Below are positions 14,722-23,727 of a stretch of 64,000 bases of DNA, in pieces (position 1 is the first letter of the stretch; each line of letters opens with the position of its first letter). The DNA comes from Caulobacter sp. RHG1 (GTDB lineage: Bacteria > Pseudomonadota > Alphaproteobacteria > Caulobacterales > Caulobacteraceae). The notes below the pieces were generated by a model, which saw only the letters and a program-made list of their open reading frames with translations, did no database searches and was not told the origin of the DNA. Position numbers and translations under genes: made by a program. The DNA lies in NCBI RefSeq assembly GCF_013181195.1, contig NZ_SMZP01000008.1:186001-250000 (forward strand), read 5' to 3'.

Positions 14722-14848
14722 CCCGTCTGCCCTCCCGGGGGCGGACGACCGCGCGCTGGCGCGCGGTCAGGTGGGGGCAAGTGAGGGAGTGCGCTCTGAC
14801 TTGCCCCCTCCGGGCCTTTGGCCCTCCTCCCCCGGAGGGGGAAGACGG
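14722..14848. repeat. Palindromic intergenic repeat, CACTTGCCCCC family
   Basis: Hairpins ACCGCGCGC-TG-GCGCGCGGT and GGGCC-TTT-GGCCC, flanked by CAGGTGGGGGCAAGTG, GACTTGCCCCCTCC and TCCTCCCCCGGAGGGGGAAGACGG. Same arm order as 12371-12493. It ends 8 nt before the stop codon of the convergent side of the histidine kinase gene. Confidence 0.87.
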
Positions 14849-14856
14849 GCGCCGCC

Positions 14857-16530
14857 CTACCCCACCACCCGCAGCGTTGGCCGATCCGCCGCCGCCTGGG
14901 TCAGGGGCACGGTGAAGTAGAAGCACGAGCCCTGGCCGGGAGCGCTGATCACGCCGATATTGCCGCCCATCAGCTCGACCAGTTCGCGGCAGATCGACAG
15001 GCCCAGGCCCGCCCCGTCGTGGGCGCGGGTCAGGCTGTTGTCGACCTGGGAGAAGGTCTTGAACAGGTGCGGCAGGTGCTCGGCGGCGATGCCGACGCCG
15101 GTGTCCTCAATGTCGAAACGCAGGCCGTCCTTGCCGGCGTGGCGCACGCGGACCGTCACCCGGCCCTCGTTGGTGAACTTCACCGCATTGGCGGCCAGGT
15201 TGCCCAGCACCTGGCGCAGGCGGGTCGGGTCGCCCGTCCAGCGGCCGCGCAGGTCGGGCGCGATGTCGACGTGCAGCTCCAGGTCCTTGGCCGCGGCCGC
15301 GCCGGAGAAGGCCGCGCAGCTGGCCTCGACCATGCCGGCCAGGTCGAAGATCTCGGCCCGCAGCTTGACGGCGCCGCCTTCCAGTCGGGCGATGTCGAGG
15401 ATGTCGTTCAGCAGGGTCAGCAGCGAGCGGCCCGACTCCTCCAGGATGCGCAGGCGGCGGGCCTGGCGGTCGGTCAGGATGTCGGCCGCCATCACCTGGG
15501 CCATGCCAAGGACGCCGTTCAGCGGCGTGCGGACCTCGTGGCTCATATTGGCCAGGAAGCGGGTCTTGGCGGCGTTGGCGGTCTCGGCCTCTTCCTTGGC
15601 GGCGACCAGGGCAAGACGGCCGGCGCGCAGCTCGCGCAGGGCCTCGCGCACCCGCAGCAGCAGCACCGCGGCGGTGACGCCCAGCATCAGGAAGGCGGCG
15701 ATGACCCAGCCCGCCACGCTCTTCAACAGCGACAGGCCAGGGTTCTCCGGCGCCCAGGCCAGGGCCCCGATCGGGCGGCCATCGATGTCGCGCAGCACCA
15801 CGCGCGGCTCGCGGCCCTCGACCGAGTCCGACAGGGCCAGGCCCTTCAGGCCCAGGTCGTCGGACAGCTCGCGCACCAGCGGCGGGCTGACCAGGCGCGC
15901 CGACACCAGGACGGCGGTCGGGCCGGTATAGGTCTCCGCCACCGCCCGGGAGTCGGGCGTCACGGCGGCGAAGGCTACGACATAGGCCGCGCCGTCGACG
16001 TTCATGAATCCGACCCGCGTGGCCTCGGCGGCCAGGCCCAGATGACCGTCGGCCTCGTTCGCGCGGCTTTCGGCGGCGACGTCGGCGGCGATGCGGGTCA
16101 CACGGCCGGGGAAGTCGCCCAGGGCCGCGACCGGCGCACGGACGCCGTTCTTCGACGCGTAGACCACCTGGCCCGAGCGCATGATGAAGGTCAGGTCGTG
16201 CTTGAACTGGCCGCGGTAGTAGGCGGCCAGATTGATGTCGATCCAGTGCGGGTTCAGCGTCCAGCCCGTGGCCTTGTAGGCCTCGTCCCAGATGGCGGCC
16301 GAGGCCAGTTCGCGCTCGGTGCGGACCTGGGTGCGCGAGATGATCCGGCTGACCAGAGCGATGTCGTCGGCGGCGTCGTGGCGGTCGACCTCGCGGGCGG
16401 CCAGCAGCATCAGAGCCAGGGCTCCGACGATCGAGATGGCCACCAGCGCCGCGGCCGCGCCGACGATCCCCAGGATCAGTCGCATCGGCCGCGCGTCGGG
16501 TCCCATGAAGGTGAGTTTGCTTCGCGCCAT
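14857..16530 (-). CDS. Orphan CHASE4-type sensor histidine kinase
   Basis: The product has 557 residues. TM1 spans about 17-44. A periplasmic CHASE4-like domain (about 50-265) contains ASAAIWDEAYKATGW and HDLTFIMRSGQVVYAS. TM2 spans about 272-293. HisKA has phospho-acceptor His331 in NMSHEVRTPLNGVLGM. HATPase has NLAANAVKFTNEG, DTGVGI and GAGLGLSICRELVELMGG. There is no receiver domain and no response regulator gene adjacent, so its partner is elsewhere. It diverges from rutB across 365 bp; a link to pyrimidine sensing is possible but unsupported. Confidence 0.9.
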   Translation of the reverse strand: MARSKLTFMGPDARPMRLILGIVGAAAALVAISIVGALALMLLAAREVDRHDAADDIALVSRIISRTQVRTERELASAAIWDEAYKATGWTLNPHWIDINLAAYYRGQFKHDLTFIMRSGQVVYASKNGVRAPVAALGDFPGRVTRIAADVAAESRANEADGHLGLAAEATRVGFMNVDGAAYVVAFAAVTPDSRAVAETYTGPTAVLVSARLVSPPLVRELSDDLGLKGLALSDSVEGREPRVVLRDIDGRPIGALAWAPENPGLSLLKSVAGWVIAAFLMLGVTAAVLLLRVREALRELRAGRLALVAAKEEAETANAAKTRFLANMSHEVRTPLNGVLGMAQVMAADILTDRQARRLRILEESGRSLLTLLNDILDIARLEGGAVKLRAEIFDLAGMVEASCAAFSGAAAAKDLELHVDIAPDLRGRWTGDPTRLRQVLGNLAANAVKFTNEGRVTVRVRHAGKDGLRFDIEDTGVGIAAEHLPHLFKTFSQVDNSLTRAHDGAGLGLSICRELVELMGGNIGVISAPGQGSCFYFTVPLTQAAADRPTLRVVG

Positions 16531-16895
16531 GGAAAGAAGCCTTGGGCCCGGATGGCTAGCGATGTGTAAAAAGCGGCGCTTGGTCGCTGCGACAACTTGG
16601 CCGCGTTTTTGAAGGCCTGCGCAACTGCGATCGCATGCGGCAAAGCCTTGTACGGCAAGGCTTTGCCATCGATCTTCGGCGCCGCTGGAACGTCGCGTTC
16701 TGCCTGCGAAAGGCCGGGTGCGGCGGATCGCCGCCTAGCGCTTGCGCGGTCGCTCCGCGCCTCCAGGCGCATGCATGGTTGAGATTGCGTCGTTCGTCGA
16801 AGTGGCGTTTGCTGCGTCCTCGATTGAAGGACGCTGCGTTGACGACCTCTCCGATCACCCCGCTCTCGCCGCCCTCCTTTGGACCTGGCGCCGTC
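16531..16895. other. 365-bp divergent intergenic region between kinase and rutB
   Basis: No convincing gene. It must hold promoters for both flanking operons. The only striking element is the hairpin at 16639-16667. I did not find a match to the E. coli RutR palindrome (TTGACCA..TGGTCAA). An open frame continuous with rutB extends back to 16635, but its translation is Arg/Cys-rich and unlike RutB. Confidence 0.5.
16639..16667. repeat. Perfect 12-bp stem-loop in rutB leader
   Basis: GGCAAAGCCTTG and CAAGGCTTTGCC, a perfect 12-bp inverted repeat around the 5-nt loop TACGG. No T-run follows on either strand, so it is not a simple terminator. It lies about 230 nt upstream of the rutB ATG. Confidence 0.8.
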
Positions 16896-17573
16896 ATGCT
16901 GCCGGCCCGGCCAGAGCCCCTGCCCGTCGATCCCAAGACCACCGCGGTGATCGTCATCGACATGCAGAACGCCTACGCCTCCAAGGGCGGCTACCTCGAC
17001 CTGGCCGGCTTCGACATCTCGGGCGCGCAGGGCGTGATCCAGAAGACCAAGGGCGTTCTGGAAACGGCCCGCGCGGCCGGCATGACCGTGATCTACTTCC
17101 AGAACGGCTGGGACGACCAGTATGTGGAGGCCGGCGGTCCCGGCTCGCCCAACTGGTGGAAGTCCAACGCCCTGAAGACCATGCGCGCCCGGCCCGAGCT
17201 GCAGGGCAAGCTGCTGGCGCGCGGCCAATGGGACTATGAGCTGGTCGATGAGCTCAAGCCCGAGCCGGGCGACATCCAGCTGCACAAGACGCGGTATTCC
17301 GGCTTCTTCAACAGCCAGCTGGACAGCGTACTGCGGGCGCGCGGGATCCGGCACTTGGTGTTCGTGGGGATCGCGACCAACGTCTGCGTGGAGTCGACGC
17401 TGCGGGACGGCTTCTTCCTGGAATATTTCGGGACCGTGCTGGCGGACGCGACGCACCAGGCGGGGCCTGAATTCGTGCAGCAGGCGGCCCTGTTCAACAT
17501 CGAGACCTTCTTCGGCTGGGTCTCGACGACGGCGGATTTCAAGGGGGCGTTCGGGCAGCTGGCGCCGGGCTGA
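16896..17573 (+). CDS. rutB: Peroxyureidoacrylate/ureidoacrylate amidohydrolase RutB
   Basis: The product has 225 residues, isochorismatase-like cysteine hydrolase. It reads VIVIDMQNAYASKGGYLDLAGFDISGAQGVI (Asp of VIDMQN), VEAGGPGSPNWWKSNALKTMR, and IATNVCVESTLRDGFFLEYFG with the catalytic Cys in TNVCVES. These match E. coli RutB nearly word for word. It releases carbamate from ureidoacrylate after RutA opens the uracil ring. The ATG at 16896 is chosen because the family begins close to ARPE..PVDP; a TTG at 16839 would add 19 residues. It is first gene of rutB-C-D-A, separated from rutC by a palindromic repeat. Confidence 0.93.
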   Translation: MLPARPEPLPVDPKTTAVIVIDMQNAYASKGGYLDLAGFDISGAQGVIQKTKGVLETARAAGMTVIYFQNGWDDQYVEAGGPGSPNWWKSNALKTMRARPELQGKLLARGQWDYELVDELKPEPGDIQLHKTRYSGFFNSQLDSVLRARGIRHLVFVGIATNVCVESTLRDGFFLEYFGTVLADATHQAGPEFVQQAALFNIETFFGWVSTTADFKGAFGQLAPG

Positions 17574-17580
17574 ACCGCCG

Positions 17581-17682
17581 TGCGTCCTTCGAGGCTCGAC
17601 TGCGCCTCGCACCTCAGGATGAGGACGCTGCTACTGAATTCCTCATCCTGAGGCGCCCGCAAAGCGGGCCTCGAAGGACGCA
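17581..17682. repeat. Nested inverted repeat between rutB and rutC
   Basis: Outer arms TGCGTCCTTCGAGGC and GCCTCGAAGGACGCA; inner arms CCTCAGGATGAGGA and TCCTCATCCTGAGG. This fits a mobile intergenic palindrome (two-arm REPIN-like) inserted inside the rut operon; it could also attenuate readthrough into rutC. Confidence 0.87.
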
Positions 17683-17709
17683 GGGCCTTTCAAATTAGGG
17701 AGTAAACCG

Positions 17710-18099
17710 ATGCCCAAGACCGTCATCACCCCGCCCGGCACGGGCACGCCGATCGCCCCGTTCTCGCCCGGAACCCTGGCCGACGGCATCGTCTACGTCT
17801 CCGGCACCCTGGCCTTCGACAAGGACAACAACGTCGCCTTTCCCGACAACGCCGAGGCCCAGACCCGCCAGGTCCTGGAAACCATCAAGTCGGTGATCGA
17901 GACCGCCGGCGGGACCATGGACGACGTGACCATGAACCACATCTTCCTGACCGACTGGAGCCACTACGGCGCGATCAACAAGGTCTATGCCGAGTACTTC
18001 CCGGGCGACAAGCCGGCCCGCTTCTGCATCCAGTGCGGCCTGGTCAAGCCCGGCTTCGTGGTCGAGATCGCGACCATCGCCCACGTCGGCAAGTCATGA
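17710..18099 (+). CDS. rutC: RidA-family 3-aminoacrylate deaminase RutC
   Basis: The product has 129 residues: MPKTVITPPGTGTPIAPFSPGTLADGIVYVSGTLAFD, ALETIKSVIETAGGTMDDV (read QVLETIKS), VYAEYFPGDKPARFCIQCGLVKPGFVVEIATIAHVG. This is the YjgF/RidA fold with the Arg and Glu of the active site (PARFCIQ.GL...VVEI). In the Rut pathway it handles aminoacrylate/peracid intermediates. It lies between rutB and rutD; its TGA overlaps the rutD ATG. GGGAGTAAACC upstream is a good ribosome site. Confidence 0.92.
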   Translation: MPKTVITPPGTGTPIAPFSPGTLADGIVYVSGTLAFDKDNNVAFPDNAEAQTRQVLETIKSVIETAGGTMDDVTMNHIFLTDWSHYGAINKVYAEYFPGDKPARFCIQCGLVKPGFVVEIATIAHVGKS

Positions 18100-18896
18100 C
18101 CTCAGGCACGGTCGACGGCCTCCACTACGAACTGCACGGCGGCCCCGTGGCGGGCCGCGAGGTCGTACTGCTGTCGTCGGGCCTGGGCGGGTCGGGCGCG
18201 TTTTGGGGGCCGCAGATGGAGGCCCTGACCGCGCGCTGGCCGGTCGTCCTCTACGACCATCGCGGCACGGGGCGCAGCGTCCGCCAGCTGCCGCCGGACT
18301 ACACGGTCGCGCACATGGCCGACGACATGGTCAAGGTCATGGACGCCCTCGGTCTCGCCAAGGCCCATGTGGTCGGCCACGCGGCCGGCGGCAACGCCGG
18401 GCTGCAGCTGGCGCTGGACCACGCCGACCGCCTGGCCAAGCTGGTCGTCGTCAACGGCTGGAGCCGGCCCGACCCGCACATCAGGCGCTGCTTCGACACC
18501 CGCATCCACCTGCTGAACGACACCGGCCCGGAAGCCTACGTCCACGCCCAGCCGATCTTCCTTTATCCGGCCGACTGGATCTCGCGGAACCACGCCCGGC
18601 TGGAAGCCGAGGAGGTCCACCACGTGGCCGGCTTCCCACCGCGCGAGGTCATGCTGGCCCGGATCAACGCCTTGCTCGCCTTCGATGTCGACGCACAGCT
18701 GGAGGCGATCACGCACCGGGTGCTGATCTCGGCCAGCGCCGACGACATGCTGGTGCCGATGAGCTGCTCGCAGCGGATGGCCGGCCGTCTGCCCAACGCC
18801 GCGTTCCAGCAGGTCGCCTGGGGCGGCCACGGCTTCACCGTCACCGATCCCGAGACCTTCAACGAAGGCCTCATCCAATTTCTAGCGGGGGAATAA
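18096..18896 (+). CDS. rutD: Alpha/beta hydrolase RutD
   Basis: The product has 266 residues: GREVVLLSSGLGGSGAFWGPQMEAL, WPVVLYDHRGTGRSVRQLPPDYTVAHMADDMVKVMDALGLAKAHVVGHAAGGNAGLQLAL, and a C-terminal GGHGFTVTDPETFNEGLIQFL. The nucleophile elbow is GHAAGG, lacking the usual Ser of GxSxG, as seen in the RutD group. It speeds aminoacrylate hydrolysis in the uracil pathway. The start at 18096 overlaps the rutC stop (ATGA); longer frames are shadows. Confidence 0.92.
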   Translation: MTSGTVDGLHYELHGGPVAGREVVLLSSGLGGSGAFWGPQMEALTARWPVVLYDHRGTGRSVRQLPPDYTVAHMADDMVKVMDALGLAKAHVVGHAAGGNAGLQLALDHADRLAKLVVVNGWSRPDPHIRRCFDTRIHLLNDTGPEAYVHAQPIFLYPADWISRNHARLEAEEVHHVAGFPPREVMLARINALLAFDVDAQLEAITHRVLISASADDMLVPMSCSQRMAGRLPNAAFQQVAWGGHGFTVTDPETFNEGLIQFLAGE

Positions 18897-18899
18897 TCC

Positions 18900-19958
<1,059 letters not shown>

Positions 19959-19963
19959 TCGGT

Positions 19964-20073
19964 CACTTGCCCCCACCTGACCGCTTCGCGGTCGTCCGCC
20001 CCCGAAGGGGGCAGACGGTGATGCATCGTCTTCCCCCTTTGGGGGAGGAGCGCGAAGCGCGGAGGGGGCAAGT
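19964..20073. repeat. Palindromic intergenic repeat, CACTTGCCCCC family
   Basis: Ends CACTTGCCCCC and GGGGGCAAGT are inverted. Internal hairpins are GACCGC-TTC-GCGGTC and GCGC-GAA-GCGC, with CCCCCTTTGGGGGAGGAG. It fills the gap between the convergent rutA and FKBP genes and may serve both as a bidirectional transcript end. Confidence 0.87.
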
Positions 20074-20080
20074 CGGCTCG

Positions 20081-20584
20081 TTAGTCGACCGCCAACATCC
20101 CAACCAGCTGCAGCCGGAACACCAGCACGCTATCGGGCGGGATCTCGCCCATGTCTCGCGGGCCGTAGCCCAGCGAGGACGGGATATACAGCGTCCACTC
20201 GTCGCCCACCTTCATCAGCGGCAGGGCTTCCAGCCAGCCCTGGATCAGGCCGTCGGCCGGCATGATCGCCGCCTTGCCGCGCGCGAAGCTGCTGTCGAAC
20301 ACCGTGCCGTCCAACAGCTTGCCTTCGTAGTGGACCTTGATGATGTCGCCGATCTTGGGCGACGGGCCGGCCTTCGGGCCGCTGGTGGTGATCTTGTACT
20401 GCAGGCCCGAGGGCAGGCTGACCACGCCCGGGGCCTTGGCGTTCTTCTCCAGGAAGGCCTTGCCGGCGATCGCCCCGGCCGACGGGCCCGCGTTCAGCTG
20501 CGGCGGGGCGGTCGGCGTCACCTGGGCGTGAGCCGCGCCGGCGGCGAGGAAGGCCGCGAGGGCCAGAAGAGCGAGAAGGCGCAT
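20081..20584 (-). CDS. FKBP-type peptidyl-prolyl cis-trans isomerase, secreted
   Basis: The product has 167 residues: signal peptide 1-20 (MRLLALLALAAFLAAGAAHA), an N-terminal FKBP_N-like stretch (GKAFLEKNAKAPGVVSLPSGLQYKI), then the catalytic domain GDIIKVHYEGKLLDGTVFDSSFARGKAAIMPADGLIQGWLEALPLMKVGDEWTLYIPSSLGYGPRDMGEIPPDSVLVFRLQLVGM. Active-site aromatics (Y in VHYEG, F of FDSS, W of GWLEAL, Y of LGYG) are present. A periplasmic or outer-membrane folding helper of the FkpA/Mip type. It stands alone between repeats. Confidence 0.92.
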   Translation of the reverse strand: MRLLALLALAAFLAAGAAHAQVTPTAPPQLNAGPSAGAIAGKAFLEKNAKAPGVVSLPSGLQYKITTSGPKAGPSPKIGDIIKVHYEGKLLDGTVFDSSFARGKAAIMPADGLIQGWLEALPLMKVGDEWTLYIPSSLGYGPRDMGEIPPDSVLVFRLQLVGMLAVD

Positions 20585-20659
20585 CGAAGGGTCTTTCGGA
20601 TCGTGTCGTTAGCGACACCCTAGCGATCCTTGAGCGGAACTTCGCGGCGAAATTTGGGG

Positions 20660-20784
20660 AGCGCCCCCTCCGGCCCTCCGGGCCACCTCCCCCGTTTCAC
20701 GGGGGAGGAGAAACTCCCCTCTCCTCCCCTGCGAAGCGGGGGAGGTGGATCGCTGCGGATACGCAGCGAGACGGAGGGGGCGCT
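20660..20784. repeat. Palindromic intergenic repeat (AGCGCCCCCTCCG type)
   Basis: Left arm AGCGCCCCCTCCG-GCCC..GGGC-CACCTCCCCC; right arm GGGGGAGGTGG, the hairpin TCGCTGCG-GATA-CGCAGCGA, and ACGGAGGGGGCGCT. Same family as 215-351. It ends 4 nt before the stop codon of the response regulator gene. Confidence 0.87.
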
Positions 20785-20788
20785 CGCC

Positions 20789-21433
20789 CTAAACCAACCC
20801 CCGCCGCTGCGCCTCCAGCGCCGCCTCCGCCCGCGAGCAGATGTTGAGCTTGCGGTAGATGGCCTTCACATACCCCGCCACGGTCAGCTCGGTGACGCCC
20901 ATGACCTTGGCCGCCTCGCCCGAGCGCAGACCGCGGCCGATCAGGCGCAGGACCTCGGTCTCGCGCGGGGTCAGGGCCGCTTCGGGCTCGGCGGCGGGCG
21001 AGGGCTTGCGGAAATAGTCCAGCATCCGACGGGCCACGGCCGGCGACAGCGGGGTCTCGCCGGCTTCCAGGCGGCGCAGGTAGCGCACCAGGTCCGCGCG
21101 ATCCATGTCCTTGAGCAGATAGCCCCCCGCCCCGGCCGCGATGGCGTCGAACAGGTGGGCGTCGTCGGCGTAGATCGTGACGACGACCGACCGCGTCGCC
21201 CCGCCCGAGCGCTCGGACAGGTCGCGCAGGAAGTCGACGCCGCGACCGTCCGGCAGGGCCAGATCCACGAGCGCCAGGTCCGGCGCGCCCCCGTTCAGGA
21301 ACGAGCGCGCCTCGGCCAGGTCCGCCGCCCCGGTGGCTACGACGCCCGGAAACGCCTCGGCCAGGGCGGCCAGCAGGTGCTCGCGGGTCTCGGTCTGGTC
21401 CTCCAGCACGAGCGCAGTGACGGGGATACTCAT
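20789..21433 (-). CDS. NarL/LuxR-type response regulator
   Basis: The product has 214 residues. The receiver (about 1-125) has acidic LVLEDQTE, phospho-acceptor Asp in LALVDLALPDG and Lys in YLLKDMDR. The LuxR HTH is ALTPRETEVLRLIGRGLRSGEAAKVMGVTELTVAGYVKAIYRKLNICSRAEA. Its ATG overlaps the TGA of the histidine kinase gene (4 nt), so kinase and regulator form a two-gene system; kinase first, regulator second. Targets unknown. Confidence 0.93.
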   Translation of the reverse strand: MSIPVTALVLEDQTETREHLLAALAEAFPGVVATGAADLAEARSFLNGGAPDLALVDLALPDGRGVDFLRDLSERSGGATRSVVVTIYADDAHLFDAIAAGAGGYLLKDMDRADLVRYLRRLEAGETPLSPAVARRMLDYFRKPSPAAEPEAALTPRETEVLRLIGRGLRSGEAAKVMGVTELTVAGYVKAIYRKLNICSRAEAALEAQRRGLV

Positions 21434-23604
21434 GCTTCAGCGCTCGCACGGATGGGGGCGGAAAGCCGGATCACCGTGCCCCGCTCGGTGTCGGGGATCT
21501 CGACCGCCCCGCCGATCTCGCCCAGGCGGCGCTCCAGGTTGGCCAGACCGCTGCGGCGGCCGCCCGGCTCGCGCGGCAAGCCGACGCCGTCGTCGCTGAG
21601 GGTCAGCTCCAGCCGGCCGTCGGCTTCGTGCACGGTGACCGCCACGGTCGCGGCCCCAGCGTGGCGGATGGCGTTGGACACCACCTCGCGCACGGCCGAA
21701 GTCAGGTTCTTGTAGACCCGGTAGGGCGCGGTGACGTCAGGATCGGCAAGCTCGACCGGCGGCCAGTCCAGCGTCAGGCCAGCCGCCTCCAGCCGCTCGG
21801 CGGTCTCGTGGCGCAGGTCGGCCAGCACCGCCTCCAGCGGCAGATCGTGCCCCGACAGGCCCGAGACGATCGAGCGCAGGTCGCCGATCGCCCCGCGCAT
21901 GGCCTCGCGGGTCTGGTTGAGGTCCTGGCGGTGCAGGCCCGACAGCAATCGCGCCCCGACATCGTCGTGCAGGTCGCGGGCGATGCGCAGGCGCTCCTCG
22001 ACCACGCCGCGGGCATAGGCGTCACGGCCTTCCTCGATCTGGGCGAGAAGACCGACAAGCTGCTCGGCCAGCTGGACCTGGGCCGTGCCGAACAGGCCGC
22101 GGCCGCGGAACGGGAAGCGCAGGGTCAGGGCCGTGGTCCCGGCGGCGGCGGGCAACCCCAGGCCCACGCCCTCCTCCAGGATCTCGACGGCGGCCTGGGT
22201 CGGACTTCCCGGCGTGACCTCCAGCGGCTCATAGACCTTGGCCAGCAGCGCCTTCCAGGCCTGGCCGCGGGCCTCGACGCCGTGGATCAGCGCGACGTCG
22301 GCCACGGCGGCGAACATCTCGTGGTCCTTCATCGTCCGCCGGCCGATGGTCAGCCGCCACAGCACGTCGCGGAACGGCAGATAGACGAAGGCCACGATCA
22401 GCAGCGACACGCCCAGGGCGGTCTGGGCGCTGGTCCCCAGGGCCGCGATCAGCAGGCCGTCCAGCACCAGCAGGGCCGCGCCGGCGCCCAGGTAGAACAG
22501 GATCCGGAACGCCCATTGGTCCAGCTGGAACAGCTTGTGGCGGCGCAGGCCCACGGCCATGCCGACATAGATGATGACGAAGAAGCCTAGCGAGAACCGC
22601 GGGTCCAGGAACGGCGCGCGGCCTAGAGCGATCGGCACGGCGACATTGCCGATGAAGGCTCCGGCCCCGATCACGACCGACAGACCGAGCCAGCGGGTGG
22701 CGGCCATGGCGGCTGGATCCTTCCGGCTGGCAAAGGCCTGGATGGCGATGGCGACGATGATCAGCGCCATCTCGATCGAGGTCGCCGCCTGGCCAGTGGT
22801 CTCGCGGGCCGGATTGCCGGGCAGCAGCGGCGTCAGCGCCCACAGCAGAACGCAGATCGGCGCCAGCAGCATGACCGGCAGCCTGGTGACGCGCTTGGGA
22901 TAGGCCAGGAAGAAGGCGATCATCGCCCCGCCATAGGCCACGGCGCCGGCCATGTTCAGCCAGGCCACCGTCATGGCCGTCGCCTGATCCTGCACCAGCT
23001 CGACGCTGGCGTGCACCGCCCAGCCGAAGGTGAAGGCCAGCATCGAAAGCCCGGTGAGGGCGAACAGTTGGGTCGCCAGGTCGCGCGGCCGCAGGGCCCA
23101 GACCCAGCCGACGATCAGGGCCGCGACCAAGCCGAACATCAGATTGGCCCAGAACTCCGCGCCCAGTTGCGTCAGCGGGCGGGTGCGGCCGTCCAGGGTC
23201 ACGGCCCGCTGGACGCCGTCGGGCCCCGCCAGGCGCAGGACCAGCGGCCGGGCTTCCAGGGCCTTGGCGAACAGGCCCTGGCGACGGTGCTGCTCGTCGG
23301 ACGCCGCCTGGGTGTCGGGCGCGTTCAGTCCGCCGATCTCGTCGATATGCAGGGCCGCCGCAGGACCGTCCCCCACCATCGCGACGCCGGCCAGCCGCTC
23401 GCCGACCTTGGCGCCGGCGCGGTCCAGCGGCCCATCGGGGGTCAAGGCGGTGATGACGATGGCGCCGCCCGGCTTGCCCTCGAAGGCGGCCCCCAGCCAG
23501 GCCGGAGACGTCGCCATCCAGACGCCGGTCAGCGCCGTGGCCACGCACAGCAGGATGACCCCGAGCAACAGGGTGGTGGGAGACGAAACGCGCATCGCCC
23601 GCAC
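21430..23604 (-). CDS. PDZ/multi-TM HisKA_3 sensor histidine kinase
   Basis: The product has 724 residues. TM1 spans about 11-31. Extracytoplasmic residues ~35-135 look PDZ-like (GGAIVITALTPDGPLDRAGAKVGERLAGVAMVGDG). About eight more hydrophobic segments run from ~145 to ~400. The kinase core has ARGVVEERLRIARDLHDDVGARLLSGLHR (HisKA_3, phospho-His in DLHDD) and HATPase VREVVSNAIRHAGA, LSDDGVGLP and GLANLERRLGEIGG. It pairs with the downstream LuxR regulator through an ATGA overlap. An N-terminal PDZ followed by a polytopic region is an unusual sensor. The start could also be 9 nt further in (MRVSS). Confidence 0.9.
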   Translation of the reverse strand: MRAMRVSSPTTLLLGVILLCVATALTGVWMATSPAWLGAAFEGKPGGAIVITALTPDGPLDRAGAKVGERLAGVAMVGDGPAAALHIDEIGGLNAPDTQAASDEQHRRQGLFAKALEARPLVLRLAGPDGVQRAVTLDGRTRPLTQLGAEFWANLMFGLVAALIVGWVWALRPRDLATQLFALTGLSMLAFTFGWAVHASVELVQDQATAMTVAWLNMAGAVAYGGAMIAFFLAYPKRVTRLPVMLLAPICVLLWALTPLLPGNPARETTGQAATSIEMALIIVAIAIQAFASRKDPAAMAATRWLGLSVVIGAGAFIGNVAVPIALGRAPFLDPRFSLGFFVIIYVGMAVGLRRHKLFQLDQWAFRILFYLGAGAALLVLDGLLIAALGTSAQTALGVSLLIVAFVYLPFRDVLWRLTIGRRTMKDHEMFAAVADVALIHGVEARGQAWKALLAKVYEPLEVTPGSPTQAAVEILEEGVGLGLPAAAGTTALTLRFPFRGRGLFGTAQVQLAEQLVGLLAQIEEGRDAYARGVVEERLRIARDLHDDVGARLLSGLHRQDLNQTREAMRGAIGDLRSIVSGLSGHDLPLEAVLADLRHETAERLEAAGLTLDWPPVELADPDVTAPYRVYKNLTSAVREVVSNAIRHAGAATVAVTVHEADGRLELTLSDDGVGLPREPGGRRSGLANLERRLGEIGGAVEIPDTERGTVIRLSAPIRASAEA

Positions 23605-23727
23605 AGCTTGAGCCAGGACAAGCGCTGCCGCAACCTTGGGTGAACGCCGTTCTGGGGTCGAGACACCCCCAGGGTTGGGGGTTGCACGGGCGCTTACCCG
23701 GGTTCTGGGGGTTGCGGGCGCTTAGCC

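Noticed and set aside
14571..14780. Small ORF (69 codons) between the amine oxidase and the kinase
   Set aside because: Runs into a palindromic repeat, no ribosome site, low-complexity Pro/Arg text.
16635..16895. N-terminal extension of rutB back to 16635
   Set aside because: The extra 87 residues are Arg/Cys-rich, unlike any RutB, and contain the leader hairpin. Similarity begins at the chosen ATG.
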